From Actinoallomurus bryophytorum (GTDB taxonomy: Bacteria > Actinomycetota > Actinomycetes > Streptosporangiales > Streptosporangiaceae), in the NCBI RefSeq assembly GCF_006716425.1, contig NZ_VFOZ01000001.1:3348001-3412000 (forward strand): 64,000 nt of DNA, written 5' to 3'. Positions within the stretch are counted from its first letter, which is position 1, and each line of letters begins with the position of its first letter. The notes beneath the pieces were generated by a model. The model was not told where the DNA came from. It was given only the letters and a program-made list of their open reading frames with translations, and searched no databases. A program made the position numbers and the translations under genes. Below are positions 49,656-58,459 of the stretch, in pieces.

Positions 49656-50396
49656 CTACTCCCTGTCGCGACGGAACACGAGGGTTGTACGGCCGAGAGT
49701 GACACGAGCGCCGTCGCGCAGCGTCACGCGTCGAATCGGCTGGCCATTGACGAAAGTGCCGTTGGTCGAGCCCAAATCGACCGCGACCACCTCCGGACCT
49801 TCGACCCTGATCTCGGCATGGTGCCGGGAAACTCCCGGATCGACAAGCCGAAGATCACAATCGGTGCCACGGCCCAGCAGAGTCACCGGTGTGGTCAGGT
49901 CGTACATGTGGCTCTCTTGGCCCTCGGTGCTGACGAGCAGGCGCGGCCGCCCACCCGAGAACCCACGCGACGGGGGCGGCATGTCGCTCATCGGCTGGCG
50001 GATCTCACCGCCCTCGACCGTCGAGCCACGAATGACGCCGGAGCGAATCCGGAACATGCCGGTACGCAGGTCGTCGGCGTTCTCGAACCGCACGCGTACC
50101 GGTCCCACGAAGGAATATCCCTGCTCCTTCGCGTGCTCACGTGCGAGGTTGGCGAGCTCTTGGCTCAGGCTGTCGGCATAGACCGCGAGCCGCTCGCCGT
50201 CGGGATGCGAGATCTCGACGACGAAGTCATTGGGGACCAGCGTGCGACCCTGCGCAACGATGGCGGCGCGCTCGTCCATCTCACGCTGGATGGCGCTGGC
50301 GACCTCCACTGGTTGCAGCTCCGACTTGAAAGCCCGAGCGAAGGCACCCTCCACCATGCCTTCGAGCCGGCGCTCGAAGCGCTGTAGGACACCCAC
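49656..50396 (-). CDS. fhaA: FHA-domain protein FhaA with DUF3662
   Basis: 246 residues, first gene of the operon. The N-terminal DUF3662 domain reads GVLQRFERRLEGMVEGAFARAFKSELQPVEVASAIQREMDERA (2-44 region), a short linker follows with SDMPPPSRGFSGGRP, and the C-terminal FHA has LLGRGTDCDLRLVDPGVSRHHAEI and DLGSTNGTFVNGQPI. GTG 50396 sits five bases from GGGAGG and matches the family start; GTG 50402 overlaps the ribosome site. FhaA binds phosphorylated MviN and kinases to restrain wall synthesis. The length resembles other short FhaA forms lacking the long Pro/Gln middle. Confidence 0.95.
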   Translation of the reverse strand: MGVLQRFERRLEGMVEGAFARAFKSELQPVEVASAIQREMDERAAIVAQGRTLVPNDFVVEISHPDGERLAVYADSLSQELANLAREHAKEQGYSFVGPVRVRFENADDLRTGMFRIRSGVIRGSTVEGGEIRQPMSDMPPPSRGFSGGRPRLLVSTEGQESHMYDLTTPVTLLGRGTDCDLRLVDPGVSRHHAEIRVEGPEVVAVDLGSTNGTFVNGQPIRRVTLRDGARVTLGRTTLVFRRDRE

Positions 50397-50503
50397 GTGC
50401 ACCTCCCTTCTCCACTGCTAGACGATCGTATCCGTGCGTTGGTTCGCATGAAGCAACCGAGTTTCGGCCACTGTTTGCGAGGTGCTAACCTCTGACACGC
50501 CAC

Positions 50504-50586
50504 GGGCGAGTGGCGGAACGGCAGACGCGCACGGTTCAGGTCCGTGTGTCCGAAAGGATGTGAGGGTTCAAATCCCTCCTCGCCCA
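50504..50586 (+). tRNA. tRNA-Leu (anticodon CAG)
   Basis: 83-base tRNA. Acceptor arms GGGCGAG (50504-50510) and CTCGCCC (50579-50585) pair perfectly, followed by discriminator A. The anticodon arm is CACGG-TTCAGGT-CCGTG with CAG in positions 34-36, reading CUG codons. A long class II variable arm and the T-arm GAGGGTTCAAATCCCTC complete it. CCA is not encoded. The same tRNA follows fhaA in many actinomycetes. Its 3' flank is duplicated at 56449. Confidence 0.95.
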
Positions 50587-50816
50587 CGCGGGGGCACCGA
50601 CGAAAGTAGCCCCCTCAGAGTGTCGAAACAGCCCCCCCGCAGCAAGCGAGGGGGCTGTTTTCTTTGATGAAGGGCCAGCTTTCTGTGACTCAGGATGCTG
50701 AAGGGCCGGGTGGCTGTGGTGCTACCGGCCCTTCAGTCCGTTTTGTGGCCTTGGTGGGACAAGAGTGATCTACGTTACTCAGGCGGCAGGTGGGTCGATG
50801 TGTCCTGTCGGGGTCC
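50582..50816 (+). repeat. tRNA-Leu flank direct repeat, copy A
   Basis: Starts inside the last five bases of the tRNA (GCCCA) and aligns by eye over about 235 bases with 56449-56684. The shared parts are GCCCACGCGGGGGCACCGAC, CTCAGAGTGTCGAA, the hairpin terminator, TGACTCAGGATGCTGAAG, AAGAGTGAT and GTTACTC-GGCGGC. In both copies the far end encodes, on the minus strand, the last residues of the same protein type (here T-P-T-G-H-I-D-P-P-A-A-stop). Confidence 0.85.
50627..50663 (+). terminator. tRNA-Leu terminator
   Basis: AACAGCCCCC..CGC pairs with GCG..GGGGGCTGTT across an AGCAA loop and is followed by TTTTCTTT. It lies 41 bases after the tRNA end. Confidence 0.9.
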
Positions 50817-50884
50817 AGGTGCCCAGAGGTTTGGGTTTTTTGTGACGAGCTCTTCGGTGGGGCAGCCCGTCTGGACCGGGAAGC

Positions 50885-51103
50885 GTGGCGAACCAGGCGT
50901 TGATCTTGCGTTCGTTCGCGTGGGCGAGCTGGAAAGCCAACAGGATCGACACGACCTGGAAACAGGCGTGGATGGTCGCCTTCGGCCAGCACGCGAACCT
51001 TGACGCCGACGCTGTCGACGCCGCACGATCCGTCCCGGCGGCCTCGGAAGAGGACGCCGCCCAGGTCGTGCACGCCGATTTCCACCGGAAGATCACCGCC
51101 TGA
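50885..51103 (+). CDS. Small hypothetical protein or gene 3' end
   Basis: 72 codons from GTG 50885. The section WASWKANRIDTTWKQAWMVA followed by FGQHANLDADAVDAARSVPA and ASEEDAAQVVHADFHRKITA has strong G/C third positions and ends 13 bp before a good terminator, so it was or is coding. No ribosome site precedes the GTG, and the frame upstream belongs to the duplicated flank, so it may be a truncated gene. No known domain. Confidence 0.4.
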   Translation: MANQALILRSFAWASWKANRIDTTWKQAWMVAFGQHANLDADAVDAARSVPAASEEDAAQVVHADFHRKITA

Positions 51104-51115
51104 GAGATCGAAGAA

Positions 51116-51151
51116 GGGGGGCCTTCACCGCCCGGTGGAGGCCCCTTTTTT
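51116..51151 (+). terminator. Hairpin terminator with T-run
   Basis: GGGGGCCTTCACCG (51116-51130 region) pairs with CGGTGGAGGCCCC and is followed by TTTTTT. It closes the small reading frame ending at 51103. Confidence 0.9.
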
Positions 51152-51579
51152 CTCGTCTCGTCCGGCGAAGCGGTCCGGCAGGGTCGGACACGAGCCGCCG
51201 TCGGACTCAGGCCATGACAACACCGCGCGTTAGCTCCTTGACCTCGCGAACACGACGATCGTGCCGGGCCGGTCGCGACCGAGCCCCTGCCCCATATCTC
51301 GGTGTACGCCCATGCCTCTCTTGCGGGTAGAGAGGTGCCGAGGTGGGAGTTCTTCGCCGCTGCGCGCCGCAGAACGGGCGCGACGCCCCCCGCCGTGCGA
51401 CGCTCGGAGGCGCTGACCGCTCCGGCAACTGGCCTACCACCGCCCGACGCCATGCTCGCCGACGCCATGCTCGCCGACGTCACGCGCGTCGGCATCGTGC
51501 GCGGGGCTCGCGCGCGTACGGGTCCCGGTGGCGACGGCGAGCGCGGCCGCGATCGTGCCGGCCAGGGTCGTGCGTGCGG

Positions 51580-51744
51580 GCACGTCGTGTCGGCTCCGCG
51601 TACGAACAGGACGGCCTGTCCCTGGACGCCGCGCTGGCCAATGAGTGGCGCCAAGGCGAGGTGGCGCTGGAGGCGGAGGCCCGTAAGGGCGCCACCCGTT
51701 TCACCCGAGGCACCGGCCGTCACGGCGACTTCGACGCGACCTGA
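51580..51744 (+). pseudogene. 3' remnant of an enoyl-CoA hydratase-like gene
   Basis: In the gene-free stretch 51152-51977 the plus strand keeps a coding-like end, SAYEQDGLSLDAALANEWRQ, then GEVALEAEARKGATRFTRGT and GRHGDFDAT-stop. The pattern (L.LD.AL.NEWR.G...L...A..GA.RF..G.GRHG.F) is the usual C-terminus of actinobacterial crotonase/enoyl-CoA hydratases. The preceding sequence does not keep the hydratase core in any frame, so this is a decayed fragment. Other open frames in the same stretch are not convincing. Confidence 0.45.
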
Positions 51745-51977
51745 CGCACGAACGACCAAGCCTCGCGCTCCCCACCGCCTCCGGATCTTGAAGCGGACGT
51801 AGGGGTGAGTTGAGGGTTTTCCCTGATGTGTCGCACGCGGCCCGAGCCGAATATGAGGTCGCCATCGCGGCGTCCCTGAGATGACACCAGTGGTGTCCGA
51901 TCCAGTGGCAACGCATGGCCATCGGGGCCGGTCGACGGCCGGTTCAGCATGCGGACGGTGCGGAGAAGGGACGTCGC

Positions 51978-54900
51978 GTGATCATCACTGTTACGAAGGA
52001 CTACCGGCTGAGGGCCCGGGAGAACGTCATCCACTGGAAGGCGGTACCGAGCGAGGTTCCCGTCGTCTCCGTCGCCGTGCTCGCCAACGGCACGTTCGTC
52101 GCGGCCGGGAGTGACGGCAGGCTGTACACGCGTGCCACGCTGTCGACCGAGTGGCAGCGGGTCCCCGTTCCCCCCGACGAGAACTTGACGGTGCAGTCGG
52201 TGGGAGCGCTGCCGGACGGCGATGTCGTGGGCGTGGACAGCGGCTCCAAGAAGCTCTGCTACAAGGACGACGGTTTCGGCGCGGCCTGGAAGATCAACAG
52301 CAGGGACCGGACCGATATCTCGCTGCTGAACGTGGCGGCCGGAGCCTCCGGAAAGATCTACGGGATCGACTACGACAAACAGTACGTCTACCAGCGGGAC
52401 GGGATCGACGGCTCCTGGAGCCTCGTCTCGGACAACGAGTCCATGCACTCGGTGGCGGAACTCCCCGACGGCAGGCTCATCGGGATCGACGAGTACGGTC
52501 AGGTGCTGGTCCTCGGCCTGGACAAGCGCTGGGCGCCACTCCCGGTCGGCGGGCCCGGCGGCGGGCATTCCACGCGCGACATGACGGCGCTGCCGGACGG
52601 CGGGATCCTGATCGTGGGTGAGGGCGGCGGCCTTTTCCACTGCCCGCGGCTACCGGCGATCGGCTGGCGGCCGATGGGCCTGGGGATGCCGTTGCGGGCG
52701 GTCACCGCGCTGCCGGACGGCACCTTCATCGGTGTCGACACCGATGGATACCTCCACCAGAACACCGGGCGCACCGCGACGTCCTGGCAGAAGATGTCCT
52801 ACCCCCACCCGCTGCTGGCGGTCACCGCGACGGACCGGCTCATCGGCGTCGGCGCGGACAAGTGGGTCTACCAGTGGGACGATCTGGGCGCCGCTCCCCT
52901 CATGTGGGAGACGAGCCGGGGGGTCCGCAGCGTCACCGTCCTGCCGGACAAGAGCGTCATCGGTGTCTCCGACGATTATTTGAGCGATCCGGACTACCAG
53001 CTTCACGTACGAACCTGGAAGAAGAACACCGACCGGCCAGGCCATATGTGGCTGTGGAACCCCGTGGGTAGGGACCCGGTGGACGTGCAGGCGGTGACGA
53101 GCCTGCCGGACGGCCGGCTCGTGGCCGCCGGCACGGACAAGCGGCTCTACGTCCGGGACGGTGTCTCCGGCACCTGGCAGGAGGTGCCCGGCGGAGGCGG
53201 GGTGACCTGGGTCTCCGCGTTGCCGGACGGCTCCCTGCTCGGTGTCGGCGAGGACCAGCAGGCGTACGTCTGGCCGGACTTCCAGCCGCCCACGTGGTGG
53301 ACGAGGCCGCTCCGCGACGGGCTCGAGCTGCGGGCCCTGTCAGCGGGCCCGGGCGGGACCCTGCTCGGCGTGTCCCAGACCGGGCGGCTGTGCCTGATCG
53401 ACAAGACCACCGGTGACTGGACCGACGTGTCCGGCGGAGTCGAGCTTCTCGACGTGACGACGATGGCCGACGGCACCATCCTCGGCGTCACGAGCGGAGT
53501 CGTCGACAATCTCATGACCCGGGCCTCCCTGAACGACCCCTGGCTGCCGGTTCGTAGCGACAGCGCGATCAAGGCCGTGACGACGATGCCGGACGGCTCC
53601 CTGCTCGGCATCGGCTACACCGACTGGCTTTGCACGAGGGCCGACCTGGACCTGGGGAGTTATTGGCATCTGGTCCCCAACAGCGGCACGGTCGTCTCGG
53701 TGAGCGTCCTCACCGACGGCACGATCCTGGCGGTCGGCACGGACGGCAAGCTCTACACGAGGACCAGTCTCGTCGGCACCTGGCAGGTGGTGGCCGACAC
53801 GAACACCGCGACCGGGAACGACCTGATGTCCGCCGTGGCGGTGCTGCCCGACGATCTTCTTCGACCCACCGACGGCTGGCCACTCCCCGTCTCGAGGAGG
53901 CCCGAGGACTGGCTGCTGGAGTTCACCGCCACCGACGTGCTGGCCGACGACGGAGACGGCCGGCCGTGGGGGGACGGCACGGCCATGGCCCGGCGCGCCT
54001 GGACTGGTGGCATGCCATGGGACCACGGGTGCATGGTCACTCCCATGGTCGGCGGCTTCGACACCATGGGCGCGATCCGGGAGGCGTTCGAGGCCGCCAT
54101 CGCCGAGGCCCGCAGGCAGTCCGCCGAAGGCGTCCCTCCCGGCGAGCGCGGCCACGTCTACATCGCGGACTGGCTCCTCAACGGCCTGCGGGACCTTTCG
54201 GAGACGAACTCCTGGGGAGGCAGGCGGTGGGACGTCAAGACCCAGCCGGAAAAGGACCAGACCGCGCTCGGCCTGATCCTGCGGATGATGTCCGCGGGGA
54301 TCGTCGTACGGATCATGCTGTGGATGCCGACCAGCGCCCAGGCCACACAGCTCGGGCCGCACGCCGCCGAACACTGGAACCTGGCCGCGGCCATCCAGGA
54401 CCACAACGCCCAGCTGACGGCCAGATGGAATCCGACGACGCCTCTCGGAGTCGTGGCGCTGGACCTGCGCACCGCGTACTCGACCAACTCGCCCACGGTC
54501 GCGTCACTGCACCAGAAGATGGTCGCCGTACGCGTCGGGTCGGTGAACGTCGGGTTCTGCGGAGGCGTCGACCTGGCCTTCACCCGGCGTGACTTCGGCA
54601 GCCACGGCCGTACGGCGCTCGGCGACTGGCAGTCGGGAAGCGGCTCGCCGCCGGCGGCCGGCGGCTGGCCGCGGCAGGCCTCCCTGCCGCCGAGCGGTTA
54701 CCCGGCCTATCCCTACGATCCGGCCGACAAGGTCAACAACGAGCCCTTCCCCGAGGACCTGCCCGGCGTCGCCTACGGCGGCTTCAACCGCCACTGGCAC
54801 GACCAGCACCTGAAACTCGAAGGACCCGTGGTCGCCTCGCTGGAGGACCAGTTCGCCGAACGGTGGATCATCAGCCCGAACGAGAGGCAGGGCACGTCCA

Positions 54901-55928
54901 CGATCGGCAGGGTCTACCTGTTCGACCGGACGAGCACGATCGGCCAGCGGAACCAGGTGCAGCTCACCGCGGTCACGTTCAACACCGGGGGCCAGGCGGA
55001 ACTGATCCCGCTGCCGAAGACCCGGCCGGTGGATCCGGTGAGCGGGGGGGTCGTGCAGATGTGGCGGACCATCCCGATGTACCCCACACGCGTCTTCGGT
55101 CCGTTCACCCGAGGCGAGTTCACCGTCATGGCGGGTGTGGCCAAGGCCGTCGCCCAGGCGCGTCACCTCATCACGATCTGGGACCAGTACTTCTGGAGCA
55201 CGCCACTGGCGAAACTGCTCGCGGTCCGACTCAACACGTGCCCGACGCTACGGCTGCTGATCGTGCTGCCCCCGTACGGGACCAGCAACCCCGACAAGGA
55301 ACTCGGCCTGCGCCGGACCGCGATGCAAGCACTGTGGAACGACCTCGCGCCGGCGAACCGGTCCCGCGTGCTCGTCCTCAACATGTGGGATGAGGCCTCC
55401 GGCGTGGGCGTCTACGTCCACGACAAGGTGCAGACCTATGACGACGCCCTGCTCGTCTGCGGATCCGCCAACATGAACCGGCGATCGCTTGAGAACGACG
55501 CCGAACTCGACTGCGCGGTGCTGGATCCGCCGACCGTGCGCGGCCATCTCGCCCGCCTTTACGCCGGCCTGGCCGGCCAGGCGTGGACCGACTTCGGACC
55601 TGACTGGTTCACACGGTACTGGACGGAATTCGCCCTTACCGACAACGACTTCACCTGGGCCGGCAAGTGGTTCATCACAGATCCGTTCTTCAGGCCGAAT
55701 AATGCCATCGGCAGCCCGACACTGCCGAACGGGACGAAGATCCCGACCTCTGGCGACTGGACCAAGCCCGACTGGATCTTCGACCCGACCTGTTTCGACT
55801 CCGACCTCTCCCAGCCCGACCCCGCCCTGCCCGACCCCGCGATGGCCGGACGACTGGACGGGGTGACGTACCTGATCGAGCGCTACCACAAGGGCAGGAC
55901 ATGGCCGCGCCGGGTCCCCCAGCACTGA
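51978..55928 (+). CDS. Beta-propeller plus phospholipase D-like fusion protein
   Basis: 1316 residues from GTG 51978, with GGAGAAGGGA upstream. Residues 1 to about 640 hold fourteen repeats of 40-45 residues built on L-P-D-G-x-x-x-G-V-x-x-D-G-x-L-Y (examples ALPDGTFIGVDTDGYLHQN, SLPDGRLVAAGTDKRLYVRD, VLTDGTILAVGTDGKLYTR), enough for two seven-bladed propellers. The rest is a phospholipase D-superfamily region. Its C-terminal HKD motif is intact (His1148, Lys1150, Asp1155 in HDKVQTYDDALLVCGSANMN). The first motif (His845, Lys847 in HQKMVAVRVG) has Arg852 in place of Asp. No signal peptide or membrane span is seen. It may hydrolyse phosphodiesters (lipid or nucleic acid) and use the propellers for binding. 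It is alone in an accessory segment. Confidence 0.85.
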   Translation: MIITVTKDYRLRARENVIHWKAVPSEVPVVSVAVLANGTFVAAGSDGRLYTRATLSTEWQRVPVPPDENLTVQSVGALPDGDVVGVDSGSKKLCYKDDGFGAAWKINSRDRTDISLLNVAAGASGKIYGIDYDKQYVYQRDGIDGSWSLVSDNESMHSVAELPDGRLIGIDEYGQVLVLGLDKRWAPLPVGGPGGGHSTRDMTALPDGGILIVGEGGGLFHCPRLPAIGWRPMGLGMPLRAVTALPDGTFIGVDTDGYLHQNTGRTATSWQKMSYPHPLLAVTATDRLIGVGADKWVYQWDDLGAAPLMWETSRGVRSVTVLPDKSVIGVSDDYLSDPDYQLHVRTWKKNTDRPGHMWLWNPVGRDPVDVQAVTSLPDGRLVAAGTDKRLYVRDGVSGTWQEVPGGGGVTWVSALPDGSLLGVGEDQQAYVWPDFQPPTWWTRPLRDGLELRALSAGPGGTLLGVSQTGRLCLIDKTTGDWTDVSGGVELLDVTTMADGTILGVTSGVVDNLMTRASLNDPWLPVRSDSAIKAVTTMPDGSLLGIGYTDWLCTRADLDLGSYWHLVPNSGTVVSVSVLTDGTILAVGTDGKLYTRTSLVGTWQVVADTNTATGNDLMSAVAVLPDDLLRPTDGWPLPVSRRPEDWLLEFTATDVLADDGDGRPWGDGTAMARRAWTGGMPWDHGCMVTPMVGGFDTMGAIREAFEAAIAEARRQSAEGVPPGERGHVYIADWLLNGLRDLSETNSWGGRRWDVKTQPEKDQTALGLILRMMSAGIVVRIMLWMPTSAQATQLGPHAAEHWNLAAAIQDHNAQLTARWNPTTPLGVVALDLRTAYSTNSPTVASLHQKMVAVRVGSVNVGFCGGVDLAFTRRDFGSHGRTALGDWQSGSGSPPAAGGWPRQASLPPSGYPAYPYDPADKVNNEPFPEDLPGVAYGGFNRHWHDQHLKLEGPVVASLEDQFAERWIISPNERQGTSTIGRVYLFDRTSTIGQRNQVQLTAVTFNTGGQAELIPLPKTRPVDPVSGGVVQMWRTIPMYPTRVFGPFTRGEFTVMAGVAKAVAQARHLITIWDQYFWSTPLAKLLAVRLNTCPTLRLLIVLPPYGTSNPDKELGLRRTAMQALWNDLAPANRSRVLVLNMWDEASGVGVYVHDKVQTYDDALLVCGSANMNRRSLENDAELDCAVLDPPTVRGHLARLYAGLAGQAWTDFGPDWFTRYWTEFALTDNDFTWAGKWFITDPFFRPNNAIGSPTLPNGTKIPTSGDWTKPDWIFDPTCFDSDLSQPDPALPDPAMAGRLDGVTYLIERYHKGRTWPRRVPQH

Positions 55929-56448
55929 CCGGCCTCAAAGGACGGTGCCTCCTGAGCCGGAGGTGACGCACCGGGCGGACGGCTTGACGTCACAGACGGC
56001 GGAACCCTCGACAGACCGAGGCCCGCCAGCGGGCGCGCCGCGACCTCGGCGCCCGGTCGTGCCCTGCCAGACGCGCCGCCAGGACGGCCGCCAGCCCCTC
56101 CTGGGGAGCGGTGACCTCGACGCCCGGCGGGACCGAGCCCGCGCGCCACTCGGCCACCGACAGGCCGGCAAGTGGCGGACCGGTCGGTGTTCACGCCGCG
56201 CGACCGGCCTCCCAGCGGCATGCCGGGGAGGATGACGCCAGGGCCTCGGCCGTGCGCCGGAGCGAGGGGGAGTCCGGCGGCCGCCGACACGTCGGTGTGC
56301 TGCAGGTCGCCACCTAGATCGCACGCGGCTGACCGCCACCGGATCGGTGGCGTCCACCGACGAACCTCACTGGAAGATGATCTTCACCATGGTGGAATCA
56401 CCATCCTGGCCCCGCTGCCCCGCAGCTGGTCAGGGAGTTTCGTCGGTG

Positions 56449-56684
56449 GCCCACGCGGGGGCACCGACGGAAGTTGCCCTCCCTCAGAGTGTCGAAGCAG
56501 CCCCCGAGCGGCAAGCGCGGGGGCTGTTTTCTTTGATGTGAAACAAGGTTTCCGTGACTCAGGATGCTGAAGAGCCGTTCAGCTGTGGCGTTACCGGCAC
56601 TTGAGTCCGTTTCGCGTTTGTGGTGAGGCAAGAGTGATTTGCGTTACTCGGGCGGCGGGTGGTCGATGCGGCCCACCGGGGTCC
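56449..56684 (+). repeat. tRNA-Leu flank direct repeat, copy B
   Basis: Begins GCCCACGCGGGGGCACCGAC, exactly the sequence spanning the tRNA-Leu 3' terminus at 50582, although no tRNA precedes it here. It continues through a second version of the terminator and into the last codons of the gene at 56644. The 520 bases before it (55929-56448) contain no gene I can support; scattered coding-like fragments there are probably decayed. Confidence 0.85.
56498..56530 (+). terminator. Copy of the tRNA-Leu terminator
   Basis: CAGCCCCC (56498-56505) and GGGGGCTG (56519-56526) followed by TTTTCTTT. It is the counterpart of the terminator at 50627 in the duplicated flank. No plus-strand gene ends just before it. 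Confidence 0.8.
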
Positions 56685-57207
56685 CGTCCCGCCAGCGACG
56701 CACCACCGCGGGGACCTCGGGGCGGTCGTCGACGTCGCCGAGGCTGACGGCGTCGGGTCCGATGCGGTAGGCGCTCAGCCGCGCCGACAGCTCCTCGGCG
56801 TCCGCCAGGACGCCCACGAGCTCCTGCCGCCCGTCCGCCCCCGGCACCAGGTCGAGCCGCTGGAATCGGCTCCACGGCACGGTGTCACGGCCGCCATAGG
56901 TGACGCCGGACGGTGTCAGCCGGACCGGCCGGCCGCGGCGTGCCGCCAGCCACGGCGATGTGTCCGTCGCGGCGGTCAGGATGATCACCAGGCCACCACC
57001 GGCCGTGAAGAACCATTCGTACGGCCGGGCGGAGAGTCCGGTGCCCTCACCACGGACCGCGGCGGCCAGGAGGTTCACCCAGCCGATCGCGGACACGACC
57101 AGGCCGAGGAACGCGACCCCCGCCCAGCCCTTCTTCAGCCGCCACAGGCCGGCCCAGGAGCCCGCTCGGCGGCATCGCAGGAGGATCTCCGCTGTTTCAC
57201 CGGCCAT
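56644..57207 (-). CDS. Two-helix membrane protein with PH-like domain
   Basis: 187 residues from ATG 57207. Two helices (GVAFLGLVVSAIGWVNLLAAAV and WFFTAGGGLVIILTAAT) are followed by a beta-rich part LTPSGVTYGGRDTVPWSRFQRLDLVPG that resembles bacterial PH-like modules, and a C-terminal helix ending VGRIDHPPPE. It is third in a minus-strand group with the two WXG100-like genes (19 bp gap to the upstream gene). The last codons are in the duplicated flank, and copy A carries the matching 3' end of a lost paralogue. Function unknown. Confidence 0.7.
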   Translation of the reverse strand: MAGETAEILLRCRRAGSWAGLWRLKKGWAGVAFLGLVVSAIGWVNLLAAAVRGEGTGLSARPYEWFFTAGGGLVIILTAATDTSPWLAARRGRPVRLTPSGVTYGGRDTVPWSRFQRLDLVPGADGRQELVGVLADAEELSARLSAYRIGPDAVSLGDVDDRPEVPAVVRRWRDGTPVGRIDHPPPE

Positions 57208-57226
57208 GGGGCGCTCGACGCGGCGC

Positions 57227-58012
57227 TCAGGAGCCGTACGGCCGAGGCTTGTCGCGTTTCGGCTCGAGCCAGGTCGATGGCGGCGAGACATCGATGACGG
57301 CCTTCTTGAAATCGATCGCCGAAGCCCCGGTCGGCTTGAGGTTGAACATCTGCACGAACGAGGCTCCACCGAAGATCACTTTGAAAATGCCGCCCGCCGA
57401 CTCGAGGATGTTCGCCAGCCCGGCCGTGACCGTGGCGATGAATGCCACCACGAGAAGACCCAGCGCCTTCGACATGAACTCCCCGAGCACGGCGCCCTGC
57501 GGGGTGACCTTCATCGCCTGATAGACGAGCAGCGCGATGATGGCCGCGCCGACCATCGAACCTATGGCCACCCAGTAGGCGCGGTAGGTGTCCCCGAGTT
57601 CGTCGACCGTGCTTCCTATGGTCTCGATGTACTTCCGGGCGGTCTCGAGCTCGCCCTTGAAGACCTCCATCGTCTTGACGAAGGCCTTCTGGTCCTCGGA
57701 GATCCAGTCCTTACCCGACATGGTGATGATGTCGGAGACCAGGTTGTTGCCCGCCTTGTCGAACTCGCCGGAGATCCGTGAGCGCCAGTTGGCGGCGGCG
57801 TCGCCCATGGCGGGCACGTTCGCGACCGCGGTCACGGAGACGAACACGCCGGCAACGATCATCCGCTCCAGCTTCGCCGCGTCCTTGAGCTTCGCCAGGA
57901 CCTCTTCGGCGATGTTCGAGCCGCCGGCGCCCGGCCGCATCCCGCGCGCGGCGGCGTGCCTTCCTCCTGCCGAAGTCGGCCTGACCCCACGCCCCGCAGC
58001 GTGCAATCCCAT
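57227..58012 (-). CDS. WXG100-like protein with two membrane helices
   Basis: 261 residues from ATG 58012 (GGGGGA just before). Residues about 74-148 form a WXG100-type hairpin with Trp103 (GKDWISEDQKAFVKTMEVFK then ETARKYIETIGSTVDELGDTYRAYW). Two membrane helices follow (146-167 and 183-203) and a cytosolic or outer tail with FGGASFVQMFNLKPTG. Fusion of a WXG100-like part to membrane spans suggests a component that stays at the membrane rather than a freely secreted dimer. It is between two genes on the same strand with gaps of 12 and 19 bp. Confidence 0.7.
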   Translation of the reverse strand: MGLHAAGRGVRPTSAGGRHAAARGMRPGAGGSNIAEEVLAKLKDAAKLERMIVAGVFVSVTAVANVPAMGDAAANWRSRISGEFDKAGNNLVSDIITMSGKDWISEDQKAFVKTMEVFKGELETARKYIETIGSTVDELGDTYRAYWVAIGSMVGAAIIALLVYQAMKVTPQGAVLGEFMSKALGLLVVAFIATVTAGLANILESAGGIFKVIFGGASFVQMFNLKPTGASAIDFKKAVIDVSPPSTWLEPKRDKPRPYGS

Positions 58013-58024
58013 TGGTCCCCCGTT

Positions 58025-58459
58025 TTATTGGTAGACGACAGTGTTGGCGTCTTCGGCATTTCTCCAGTTGGTCTTCACGACACCCAGGGCGGTCGCCATC
58101 GCGTCGGCGGTGTCGTGCCCGTCATCGGCTTTCTGCCGGACGTCATTTTGTATGTGGCTGTACTGGAAGCCGATGAGGAGAGAACCGAGAGCCCCCCACC
58201 CGGGGAACGACAGGTCCGTGTCATCAACATAGGTCTTCACGTCGGTGAAGAATTGCTTGAGATCGGTGTCTATCTTCTTACGGACACTTTCGATCCCCTC
58301 GGAGGTCACGTACCGCTCTTGGTCCGACGCCCTGGGAGGGAGGCTGGGGGCCTGCCGCGGCAGACTACGGACGCTCGGGAGGCTCGCGGCCTGGCTCGAA
58401 TAACTACGTTGACCGCCATTATTGATCAGAGCGGAGATGCTCGGCTGCTGGTCGTCCAT
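58025..58459 (-). CDS. EspC/WXG100-like type VII-associated protein
   Basis: 144 residues from ATG 58459, with GAGG at five bases. A disordered Ser/Pro/Arg N-terminus (about 1-45) is followed by a helical domain: VTSEGIESVRKKIDTDLKQFFTDVKTYV, then FPGWGALGSLLIGFQYSHIQ and a closing helix ending NWRNAEDANT. The P-G-W/F-G turn and the late W-x-x-A-E/D mark the WXG100/ESX-like actinobacterial families. It is the first gene of the minus-strand group and is divergent from a YbaB-type gene, with 223 bp of comparatively AT-rich intergenic DNA. Confidence 0.7.
   Translation of the reverse strand: MDDQQPSISALINNGGQRSYSSQAASLPSVRSLPRQAPSLPPRASDQERYVTSEGIESVRKKIDTDLKQFFTDVKTYVDDTDLSFPGWGALGSLLIGFQYSHIQNDVRQKADDGHDTADAMATALGVVKTNWRNAEDANTVVYQ

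Noticed and set aside
50587-56448. Integrative element with its own integrase
   Set aside because: No recombinase, excisionase, replication or transfer gene could be found between the flank copies.
55929-56448. Protein-coding gene after the propeller-PLD gene
   Set aside because: Several open frames overlap on both strands, none with a start signal or motif; treated as decayed DNA.
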